Shown here: positions 48,060 to 57,595 of the stretch, in pieces
Position numbering within the stretch: the first letter of the stretch is position 1
Layout: every line of letters starts with the position of its first letter
Source: Agaricus subrufescens
Taxonomy: Eukaryota > Basidiomycota > Agaricomycetes > Agaricales > Agaricaceae
NCBI GenBank assembly: GCA_029945375.1
Contig: CM057065.1
Span: 2,515,580-2,579,579 of the forward strand
DNA: 64,000 nt
Reading direction: 5' to 3'
Position numbers and translations under genes: made by a program
The notes under the pieces: generated by a model
Seen by the model: the letters and a program-made list of their open reading frames with translations, nothing else
Told to the model about the DNA's origin: nothing
Databases searched by the model: none

Positions 48060-48250
48060 CCATACCATTAGAAACTACCGTCGCCCTCGTCATCGGCATC
48101 GTATTCATCTTTTGCAAACGTGCGTTTTCTCACCACGCGCCTGTTACTCCTTTTAAAGACTTTTAAGTCGTCATAATCTTCTTCCGAGATGTCCGCGTCG
48201 TATCCTCCTTCCTGCTCCAATGCACCGAATGTCCCTCTATAGGACGATTT
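48060..48250 (-). CDS. Small acidic protein segment in the right arm
   Basis: Counterpart of the frame at 22190-22486: open on the minus strand from the LEQEGGYDADISEED stretch through a Lys/Arg-rich middle to DEYDADDEGDG and a stop. It is shorter than the left copy. No start codon is evident, so an upstream exon would be required. Confidence 0.35.
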
Positions 48251-49210
48251 TACGTGTTCTAAAATTACAGGTAGGTGATTATATTCTCCTTAGAGGGCGT
48301 GCGTGGCTCACCTGTATGTTTAGCCTGCGCTATAGTCGTCATGTACGTAGTGTTCGTTGAGTGGAATTGACTACAAGCTTCATGATTTCCTTTCACAAAG
48401 GTGTGTTTTCTCGCCCACGCACCTGTTATTCCTTTGAACAACTCTCGAGCTGTAGTTCTCTTCCTCTGAAACGTCCGCGTCGTATCCTACCTCCTGCGCC
48501 AATAAACCGAATGTCCCTGTATAAGGCGTTTTTGTGCGTCCTAAAACTACAGGTTGGTGGTTACATTCTTTGTATAGTACGTACGTGACTCACTCGTATG
48601 TTGAGCATCCATGCCCTACGCTATAGTCGTGGCGTATGTAGTGCTAGTTGAGTGGTAGTAGTGGGACGTCAGACGCGTCCTCGAGCCAATGCCTGTGGCT
48701 CGATGTGGCACTGTTTGGCTTCATCAAATTGGTGCAACTCAACAGTTCTTCATATTTCGCATTACAGGCTTGTTGGATCACCTTGTTTATCTTTCACCGT
48801 AAGCTCAAGATTTATTCAGAAGAAGACAGACACCAATTTTTGGACACTGTGTTGAATTTTTGACGGTTTTCCGCTTGTGGTTAAAGTTCGCGCAAGGTTG
48901 GAAAATTCTTAGTAAAACGCTAGAATAAATTCATACGGTATTTCATGAATCTATGATAACTTTTTATTACAATAAGATTAGTATATTGTATAGGAATTTT
49001 ATCAAACCTATTATTAGTCATATGTTAGCCAGCCAAATCATTGTAAACGATACAAATATTCAAAATAATCACCTGTAACTCATTTTAATGTAAGTTCCGA
49101 ATAAACCTACAAATAGATGTCGGAGTTTATTCTGAGTTTGATTTAAAAAATAATCGGAAATATACTCCTAAAAGCTCCTAGGGTTTATGGTAACCCACAC
49201 GCAGTGCTTT

Positions 49211-50725
49211 GTGCTGTGGAGGGAGGCGAGCGGTATGTCCGGACATGTCAATGTGATGAGTCAGCCAGTGATCCGGCTAATCTCCGGCTCCAACTCATTA
49301 ATTAGCACAGAGAAGTCGTGCTGCGTGCGGTCTATGTTCAAAACTATCCCGGTATGATGTTTCGAGTGCCCAATCCACTTCCTGCGATAGTATCTTCCAA
49401 CACGTTTGCCCGGAAAGACCCGTTGCCCTGTGCCCCAGTGATTCCGGCTATTCGGTATACCTACAGTGCGCTCATTGTCGACATTCCACTCTTTAGCAAC
49501 CAAACGACAGGCCAAACGCTTCAACTGTGAATCCATGCCCTACTCGTTTGTTCAATACATCGACACCGTCATCACCACCAGCGACTATACCCGTGCCACC
49601 ACTACCATTCAATACTCCTTTGGCATCTCCAACGACGAGATTTACAAGCAGATCCTCACCAATACAGATGCCCATACCAACTCTGGCAAAGCCTCTTGCG
49701 GGAATGGGAATGCCTTCAACCCCGCACAATAACACCTGGAATGCTACTCTCACTACCCCGACCACACCAGTGTTCAGTCATAGGGCCTTCAAAGTTAACT
49801 TAGTTCACTTTGGGGTTTCCGAACTGAAGTGGCTCGTGAATCTGATTAGTTCTCAAGGTTTCTAGGAAACAACAGATAGTTCCAATCTTGTCTTATCTAA
49901 AGAGATGGACAAAAATGTCGGCTGCCGAAAGATCCTGTACCTACGGGAACGCCATTGTAAGAGACCGATTTAGTCGATATAAATCTTTAGAAAGACTCAT
50001 GCATTGAAGCTTCAGTACCAAGCGACCCCACTTCAACTCATCCGGAACACAATCGGACATGGACGCATAGCATGCCACAAGGGCTATGATAAGATTTGAG
50101 CACAAGAAATAATATTAAAGGCTAATTGCTGTAGAACTAGGCTCGCAGATCTCCTTGTTAAAAAAGAATCTGCTACTGGTGACTGAAGAAATGGTAGATG
50201 AGATCACAGCATCCAGCCATCTCGGTATGATGGCACGTAATTTGCGAGCAACTCACGATCAGTGAGGCTCATGTGGTCACCAGTATCTGTAATGTATTTT
50301 AAGCTTTCCAAATACACACATGGTTATGTTTCGAGAACTCAGTGACTTCGCTCATTCTTCGTGCGGTCCTTCAATAATGTCGGCAAACTGAAATTAAGCT
50401 GATCAAGCTAGATCATCAGTTTACGTGTGCCTCATCTTACCAATCCTGTAGGACCAGGTAGGATCAGGCAGTCAGTGATCAGAGTGGGTCAGAAAGAGTC
50501 AGGGCATTTTTAAGATCAAGCAAACGCTAGGGATCAGGTCAGCTTTAGTTTTCCACACTCGAGACTTGCTTTTCCACTACCTCAACAAACTAGGCGCTTC
50601 TCGCAATCCAAACCGTGTAGACGCCTGTAGACGCTGGGGGCAGTGGGGGGCCGTTGGATTCTCAAAGTTTTCCTACACCGCCTCGATACACTTTTAAGGT
50701 TACCGGCTACCGGTTAAGGGACAAG
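49211..50725. other. Interval between the CACTA and copia elements
   Basis: Two weak coding candidates: a 91-codon minus-strand frame at 49261-49536 with no known domain, and a plus-strand Pro/Thr/Ser-rich frame at 49527-49865 (PLPFNTPLASPTTRF). The rest up to 50725 shows only short TCAG-rich words (50450-50550). The left flank of the copia LTR ends ACAAG (50721-50725), the probable 5-bp target duplication, whose partner lies outside the window. Confidence 0.35.
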
Positions 50726-51190
50726 TGTTGAGACTTAATCTATCCAACCTCCATGGACACCCGCTCAAACATCTCAGCTTACATCGACTCCTGGACCTGT
50801 CCATGGTACCAGAAGAGTCCCTACTCGTAGTAGTTATTCTATACAGAGTTTCGGGAGTACAGACGAACGCTACGAGGAGATCTTACAAGATCTCCTCGCA
50901 TATACAGCTTAATATTCTCGAGCAGTTCATCTACTCGAGAATATACTCCCTACTCTAATTTATTACATCTACTTCGTTCTACACAGGTCCTGTAACTATG
51001 ATATCTAGATTATGACTATGCAGTATGTATATAAAGTACAATTATGCTTGTATGTAACTCAGCTCGAAATCCATCTCATATTTCGTCTAAACTCTTCCTC
51101 TCTTGATATCTCTCTCAAGAACCCACAGGCACACCTATACAGGTTCGTGTCTGTTGTCCTAACCGCTGTGCACACTACGGTGCTGCTTCA
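50726..51190 (+). repeat. Copia 5' LTR
   Basis: 465 bp, begins TGTTGAGAC and ends CTTCA. It contains two strong hairpins, one built on GAGGAGATCTT/AAGATCTCCTC (about 50874-50898) and one on TATTCTCGAG/CTCGAGAATA (about 50912-50944), and a TATATAAAG box at about 51028. The hairpins lie upstream of the TATA box in U3. Confidence 0.9.
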
Positions 51191-51193
51191 ATA

Positions 51194-51206
51194 GGTTATG
51201 GGCCCT
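51194..51206 (+). other. Copia primer-binding site (initiator tRNA half)
   Basis: GGTTATGGGCCC just inside the LTR is complementary to an anticodon stem-loop containing CAU, as in initiator methionine tRNA. Use of a half tRNA-iMet as primer is established for Drosophila copia. The sequence between here and 51412 is the untranslated leader and shows nothing else. Confidence 0.65.
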
Positions 51207-51412
51207 GAACGGTCGTACAGGACTCATTGAGCCAGGGTCTGATGGTTTACATCAGATTGCTGATCTCATGAACATTAACCCTGTCGCTTCTCAAGGAAGT
51301 GTGATATCCGCACAGTAAATCCGACAATTCAATTGTCAGGAACTGATTGATATAATCTCATGACGTTCCGCTGCTTTGTTCTATTTTTAATACAGACAAA
51401 GCAAAAGAGCTG

Positions 51413-54400
51413 ATGCTCGCACCTATACAGATGGCCACTACAAACAACGGCGTTTCAGCGAGTATCCCTGACCTCACCGGGATTAACTACGCAGAATGGA
51501 GCATTAAGATGAAGGCCTACCTGCAATCCCACAATCTATGGGGATACGTCTCAGGATCCGTTGCTGAACCTTCTCCTGGTGCGAATACTCTTGCGGATTG
51601 GAGCGGCAAAGACGAACAGGCTGCCGGCTTCATTACCTTGCGCCTGCACTCCTCACTTCTCCATCACGTCACCACCGACATAAAGAGCAAAGCCCTTTGG
51701 GATGCACTCCATACCTCATACGGCACTCCTGGAACTGCCTTAATCTATTCCGAGTTCCAGAATATTATGAGGATGAGGATCGCAAGTGACCGTGATCCCA
51801 CTCCTGACCTCAACGGCATGAGAGCATCATTTAGTCGTCTCACTTCGGCAGACGCTAAATACACCATTGCCAAGGAACTGCAGGCTATGATCCTTCTTGC
51901 TGCATTGCCGGCTGACTGGGACGGAGTTTCTTCAACGATTCTTGCCACCACAAAGCCCTCGGATCTGAGCTTTGACAATGTAGCGGTTGCAATCAAAGAG
52001 GAATACGTTAGACGTTCCTCTTCACAGACCGCTTCAGTTTCTCGGATCTCAGGACTTAAACGCAAAGGGGATCATAACCCACCATGGAATAATCAGAAGG
52101 GCCAAGGAAAGTTCGCTCTGAGGAACCGGGACTTTCACCCTCGCGGTGGGAAACAGTTTGGTGGAAGAGGCGGTAGGGGCTCATTCAGCGGCAGAGGATC
52201 TAATCGCGGACGTGGCAACACTCGAGGTAGAAAGGACACTCACTATCATAACCATTCCAACTCTTCCAACCATTCTAATCACTCCAACCACTATGATAAT
52301 AACCAAAACCAATCCCAATATCACTCACACAATGTCCAATCTACCGATGTCGAGTTTGCCTCACCTGCCACACTTCATTCATTATTCCCTATGTCCACCA
52401 GTGCCGACCTTCCGTCTCATTATCATCCCTCGCTCACTCCTCATGAAACTCGTCTCCGGAACTTACGAGCATACCGGGAACACAAAAAGAAACGGTCCAT
52501 GTCTATCTCATCTACTGAGTCATTCGGACTTGGTAGATTAATCGACCGAATCTTCCCTGTTCCAACTTCTCCGGGTTCCACCCCATCTAGGTCTCCTGAG
52601 CCCCTGATTAGGAGACTCTCATCGCCTACACCCCCTAGTCGCCAATCGTCTCCACTGGTCTCTACCCGTAGTCATGAGCCAGTTGCAGAAGGAATTGAAG
52701 ACAGTAACTTTACTCTTGGGAATGCTAGCGAACATGCTGCATATAACGATCAGGGAATTCTCCCAGATAGTGAAACCAATGAGGTACATACTGTCATGAC
52801 CAATAATGACGATGATGTCATAATCGGCGACGAGAATGGTGATGCCGAGAACAATTCTGAATCTGGTGAAGAATACACGGATGATTCAGAAGAAGAGACG
52901 ACCGACTCTGAGGAAGTGGTAACCAGGGAACTGGAACAACCATCCTTCATTTCTGAACCGGATGTCCCAGGTGCCTTCATAACTGTTGATATGATCGATG
53001 AAGCTGACGAAACGATCGCAGCTGGTGCATACAATATGCAAGTACCCTCATCATACAAATATGACATCGGTACTCATAATCTCTCGCAGACCAGTTTACT
53101 ACAACGAAGAGGAAGACTATTGTCTCCCTGTCATTTCTCCCGACATCCAAATGTAAACTGTATGCGAAAGTTATGTACCAATTTCTTAAGTAGAATGGCT
53201 ATGCCAGCACAAATAAACGGTGATGAAAATTATCACATGTGCCATTTATGCGAAAGAAATAAAAGCTGTGATCAAGCCAATTGGCTCTTTGACTCAGGAG
53301 CGTCGTCTCACTTCACATTCCGATATGATGACTTCATTGAATACGAAAAGTTATCTAATCCGATCATTGTTGAAACAGCGAATAAAGACGCTCCCCTACA
53401 AATAGTAGGGATGGGGACAGTAATCATTAGCCATGAAGTCTCTCAAAGTGGACAGCGTGTAACGCGTACCTCGCAACTCTGGCCAGTGATGCACATGCCA
53501 GGCTCGTCACAGAGACTGATGTCTACCGGACAATTAACCAAGGATGGACTAACGCTGATGTCAAACTCGAAGGGTACCACAGTGTTTGACATGAATGGTA
53601 ACCCGGTGTTCTCCGCTCTTAGGGGCAACGGCAAAGGAACTCTACACTTTCTTGAATCGAAAATCCTTCGGGGAAAGGAGTTAGGAATGGTGGGAAACAT
53701 CTCGAATGACCGAACTCAAACCTGGCATAAGAGATTTGGGCATCCCTCAATAAAAATCCTCAAACATGCGCCTCAGCATGTGAAGGGTATGCCGGAAAAT
53801 CTACGGGACGATCATCAGAACCGAATATGCTCAGGATGCGCATTAGGAAAAATGACGCAAAAGTCATTCCCTGAATCTGCCAAAAGGGCCAAACGACCCT
53901 TAGAATTAATTCATTCGGATTTAATGGAATTCCCCACCTTATCTTATCACCGTTATAAATGGGTTGCCACATTTTACGATGATTTTTCATCCTATGTGCA
54001 TATCGCTTTCCTGCGAGAGAAATCAGGAGCTCTTGACGCATTCCAGAAATTCAAATCAATGGTCGAGAACTCCTCGGATTACTTGATTAAACGATTACGC
54101 ACGGATCGAGGGGGAGAATTCACCTCTAATGCTTTTGAAAACTATCTTAAGCAACATGGGATCACCCATGAGACTAGCGCCGCTGACGTTCATCAACAAA
54201 ATGGACGGGCAGAGAGAATGATTCGAACCTTGCGCGAAAAATCTCAATGCATGAGATTAGACTCATTTCTCCCTGAATCATACTGGGAATTCGCTCTTGA
54301 TACGGCTGCACATCTTCACAATCGCACACCACTCTCCAGGAAAAACTGGAAGACACCCTTTGAACTCTGGCATGGGAACAAACCAGATGTCTCATATTTG

Positions 54401-55714
54401 AGAACCTTTGGCTGTGCGGCATATGTATTCATTCCCCAAAATCAACGCCAGAATAAACTGGCGCCATCTTCTGAATTAATGATCTTCATCGGCTACGAAT
54501 CGGGATCTAAGGCTTACCGGTTCATGCGAATACAGAAAGGCAATTCAATCTATGTAGGACCAACAGCTCTTTTTGACGAGACGTGGTTCCCGAAATCATC
54601 AGATAAACCACGACCAGGTTTTGGCAGAGTTGAAAGCGACGCACCGACTTCCTTAGGAGATCATCCTTCACCACCCTCACCCTCATTCGACGCCCTGCCT
54701 CCACCAAATCCTTCAACAAACGATGGAGGCGATGCGAATGAAAACCCATCACCACCCTCAACCCCTAAACAAAGTCGTGTGCGATCACCTGGTAAAACCT
54801 CACCTCCTGCCAAACCGGAACCCAACAGAGTTTTTCCTCGAAAGACTTCCTTTGCACCAACAAGGGACGAACGCGATGTGCGAGAAAATGACCCAGTGTC
54901 TCCTACTCCTCCCACTCGCGTTCTTCGCCCTCGTCATACCATCAGACCTCCTGAGAGATTGGGGAATGTTCATGGTGACCGCCACAGACCTGTCAACATC
55001 CTAGGCAGCGCTAAAGGGAATTATCCTGAGGCGAGTCTACCTGACAACGATGTAGTCAGACTCGTTCAGGAAGGGGGAGCATCATTTGTAAACTACCTCC
55101 TTTCCGCTGCTTACAAAGTAGAGGAACCATACGTACCCCAAAACTTTAAAGAGGTTCTTAACCTTCCAGAACGTTTGAGAAACGAATGGATTAATGCTGC
55201 CTGCAAAGAAGAACTTGACGCATTAAGAGACCGAGGAGTCTATGAACTCGTTGCACTACCCAAAAACAGAAAAGCGATCAAGAATCGCTGGGTGTTCAAC
55301 ATTAAATCAGACGGACGTAAAAGAGCATGTCTCGTTGCCAAAGGCTTTTCACAAGTTGAAGGTGTCGACTTCGATGAACTGTTTTCACCGGTAGTACGTT
55401 TTGAGACAGTTCGCTTACTGCTCTCACTCGCTGCCCTTGAAGACTGGGACCTCGAAGCTCTTGACGTTAAAACAGCCTTCCTATACGGAAAGTTAGACGA
55501 AGAGATATACATGGAACAACCCGAGGGCTTTGCAACCCCCGGGAAGGAAAACTTAGTATGGAGACTTCGTCGAGCTCTCTATGGTCTCAAGCAAGCTAGT
55601 CTTGCCTGGTGGAAAGAGATGAACTCGTCAATGAAGACATTGGGATTTAGACGAATTTCGTCAGATGCAGGAGTCTTTATTTATCAAAATGGTGACTCGA
55701 TAGTAGTCGTTATT
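51413..55714 (+). CDS. Copia Gag-Pol, 5' part (to mid reverse transcriptase)
   Basis: 1434 codons up to the insertion. Gag (about residues 1-215) is UBN2-like (GINYAEWSIKMKAYLQSHN). It lacks the usual CCHC knuckle and instead has an Arg/Gly-rich stretch (GGRGGRGSFSGRGSNRGRG) and a His/Asn/Ser-rich region. A long Ser/Pro and acidic linker follows (GEEYTDDSEEETTDSEE). Then come CHLCERNKSC, the protease motif LFDSGASSHF, a TWHKRFGHPS pre-integrase motif, integrase with LIHSDLMEF, the D-D-E residues near FYDDFSSY and HQQNGRAERM, and reverse transcriptase to VVVI. Start at the ATG at 51413; another at 51431 is equally possible. After the insertion point the frame runs 105 bases into the gypsy LTR. 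Confidence 0.92.
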
Positions 55715-56027
55715 TGTTACGACCTTATAGCGATTAGCTCAGGTTGCAACTTAGGCAAAGACTTGAGGGCGATAAGGGAATATAGCGAGTTGGTAAAGCG
55801 TAAGGTATACAGAGTATAACTACGCTACTTATAGAAGAGTCGACTACCTAATAATAGAAGGAGAAGTCGGGCTGAATAAGTGTACCCGAGGTGTCTGACT
55901 AACGATGAGAACATGGCTGAGTAAACATGGGAACATATACGCAGATACGGTAATGGTAGCATATGGTTGTGGAGCGGTAACATGTGGGCCTGGGTCAGGG
56001 GACCGATAACAGAAATAGATCGTAACA
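55715..56027 (-). repeat. Gypsy 3' LTR
   Basis: 313 bp. Differs from the 5' LTR (62276-62591, 316 bp) at about ten positions including several 1-2 bp indels, clustered near 55770-55815 and at 55900-56010. Confidence 0.92.
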
Positions 56028-56062
56028 TCACCCTCCGTTCAGGCTTCGAGCACCGAGAAGCA

Positions 56063-57001
56063 TCAATCGGTGAGTGCGAGGAGTAACTTGGCCTTCTTAT
56101 CGGCGATTATCCACTTGTTGGTCTTTTCGCTCCAACCGATAAAGTGGGGGGCATTGTCGTTGCCGGATTTGACGTAGCGGACTTGTTCTCCTTTATATCG
56201 GTCTTCAGTACCGTAGTTTTTCAACAATGCGGAGAGTATGACGGTCCAGTATGCGGGGCGATATTCGATTTCTCCACCGTGAGCAAAGGTGTAGTTGAAG
56301 GGAATAGCAAATTCGGTAGGGTTGGCGAATGGGGGAATGTGTCGGAGGTAGGTTTTCAATTTGATCATTTCATCGAGAATGTCGGGGTCGGCGATGTTGC
56401 AAACTTTGACTTGCTTGGTCGGTGCGGGGGGAATATTTTCCTTATCGGAATCTTCATCCATCCGATCGCGCATGATGGTGGTGTAGTTGGGGACTGGGAG
56501 AGGTTCTTCGGGTTCCTGTTCGGGCTCTGGGGAAGCGGGTCTGGTGGGGGCGAACTTCTGATAGGTGTCGATCATTCGTTTGGCGGCGTTTCGGGTTTCT
56601 TCATTTCCTACGTCCGGGAGGGCACGGAGGTGGTCGATAATGGCGCAACACATCTTGTGGGAACGATATTCGATGTTCATGGGAATGATGTGGGCGAGAT
56701 TCTTCATGACGGCTCCGAATTCAGTGTGGAAGTCGTCATCATGTCCGATGACGGTGCGGATCGGTTGTACAGCGGTGAGGCAAGTGGTGTGTATGTTGGT
56801 GGCAGTCTCGTGTAGGGTTTTTCCTAGGTTGCGGGTGTATCCCAGGGCGTGGAGGAGTCTGAGGAGGTGGGTGCGGCGTTCGTTGATGTTGTAGACGGAG
56901 GAGAGGTAGTCTTCATGGGGGCGTTGATCAAAGAGGGGATGGATGTGAGGGGGAATGGAGGGTTGAGCGGCGGAGACAGGAGGTTGGGTGGAGGGGTTCA
57001 T
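56063..57001 (-). CDS. Gypsy accessory frame 2 (between pol and 3' LTR)
   Basis: 312 aa, ATG at 57001 (MNPSTQPPVSAAQPS), stop at 56063, 36 bp before the 3' LTR. Visible segments: a Pro-rich N-terminus, THLLRLLHALGYTRN, MCCAIIDHLRALPDVGNEE, an acidic Pro/Glu stretch (SPEPEQEPEEPLPVP), DEDSDKENIPPAP, and a C-terminal fold with HIPPFANPTEFAIPFNY and HFIGWSEKTNKWIIADKKAK. No membrane segment. Intact, which contrasts with the frameshifted pol. The function is not known to me. Confidence 0.68.
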   Translation of the reverse strand: MNPSTQPPVSAAQPSIPPHIHPLFDQRPHEDYLSSVYNINERRTHLLRLLHALGYTRNLGKTLHETATNIHTTCLTAVQPIRTVIGHDDDFHTEFGAVMKNLAHIIPMNIEYRSHKMCCAIIDHLRALPDVGNEETRNAAKRMIDTYQKFAPTRPASPEPEQEPEEPLPVPNYTTIMRDRMDEDSDKENIPPAPTKQVKVCNIADPDILDEMIKLKTYLRHIPPFANPTEFAIPFNYTFAHGGEIEYRPAYWTVILSALLKNYGTEDRYKGEQVRYVKSGNDNAPHFIGWSEKTNKWIIADKKAKLLLALTD

Positions 57002-57124
57002 GACTAGAGCTTCAAGAAGAGGGATGTACTTTGAGAGGGAAATGTTGGGCAGATTTGGAATGAAAAAGAAAGAACGAGAAACGGTTTGACTTTATATTAT
57101 TCCTTCCTCCCTATTAGGCAACTC

Positions 57125-57535
57125 CTACTGTTGCTGGTTGTTTTCTTCAGCCTGTGCATCCCAGCCATCTCCCCATGTTCCGTTTGCGGCCCATCCGTGG
57201 GCGTTCGGGTTTATCTCCTCGGTGAGATCTCTCAAATCGTTTTCCATCGCTTCTAATTTCGCTCTGATTTTCTTAATCAGCATCCTCTCCGTTCTCATGA
57301 CCCTGGTCATATGGTCTTTCTCCTCGGTGGTTGGAGCGTTTACTCCGGTGGGTCGGTCGAGGATGAGGGGGAAGTAGGTGTGCGCGTAGCGGTTGTCGAC
57401 GTCGTTTACCGCCGCGAGGATTTCCAACAGTTCTCGCTTGGCGGAACTGCGGAATGAATCGATGATGAGGCTGTGGTAGGCCTCGCGGTCGGTGGAGTTG
57501 GTGGAGGCGTCGGCGGTGTTTTGTTGAGTGCTCAT
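57125..57535 (-). CDS. Gypsy accessory frame 1 (between pol and 3' LTR)
   Basis: 136 aa, ATG at 57535 (MSTQQNTADASTNST), stop at 57125. Predicted helical, with AKRELLEILAAVNDVDNRY and KIRAKLEAMENDLRDLTEE, a possible coiled coil; the tail is Trp/Gly/Gln-rich. There is no signal peptide or membrane segment, so it is not an envelope protein despite its env-like position. The frame starts only 61 bp after the chromodomain stop. Function unknown. Confidence 0.65.
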   Translation of the reverse strand: MSTQQNTADASTNSTDREAYHSLIIDSFRSSAKRELLEILAAVNDVDNRYAHTYFPLILDRPTGVNAPTTEEKDHMTRVMRTERMLIKKIRAKLEAMENDLRDLTEEINPNAHGWAANGTWGDGWDAQAEENNQQQ

Positions 57536-57595
57536 GATGTCTTCTTCGAACCAATAGACGAATGCTATACCGTTGGCAGAGAACTGATATTCCTT

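Larger units (their letters stand above)
44930..49206 (-). repeat. Right inverted arm of the CACTA element
   Basis: Mirror of the left arm. Blocks 45120-45560 and 45720-46080 are themselves direct duplicates, and 48112-48380 is tandemly duplicated at about 48390-48655, so this arm has grown by local duplication. Apart from the small acidic frame at 48060-48250, no gene is supported. The short frames at 46.6-47.8 kb look random. Confidence 0.72.
21252..49210. mobile_element. 27.95-kb CACTA-type (EnSpm/CMC) element with cargo genes
   Basis: CTTT at 21252-21255 and 49207-49210 flanks a unit (21256-49206) that begins CACTGCGTGCGGGTTACC and ends with its reverse complement (one difference). The CACT(A/G) end and short target duplication fit CACTA elements. 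A duplication of 4 bp rather than 2-3 is slightly atypical. The similarity of the inverted ends continues, with increasing divergence and indels, for about 4.3 kb on each side. Inside are a Tnp2-like transposase gene (40602-44891) and eight further gene models, five leftward and three rightward. The transposase and several cargo genes have intact, phase-consistent exon structures, so it may be recently active. Confidence 0.85.

Noticed and set aside
50725..50958. A 77-codon frame found identically at 63589-63822
   Set aside because: Both lie inside the copia LTRs; the identity comes from LTR duplication, not from a gene pair.
56144..56815. A 223-codon plus-strand frame antisense to the gypsy accessory gene
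   Set aside because: Gly/Val/Phe-rich composition typical of an antisense shadow, and it lies opposite a better-supported frame.
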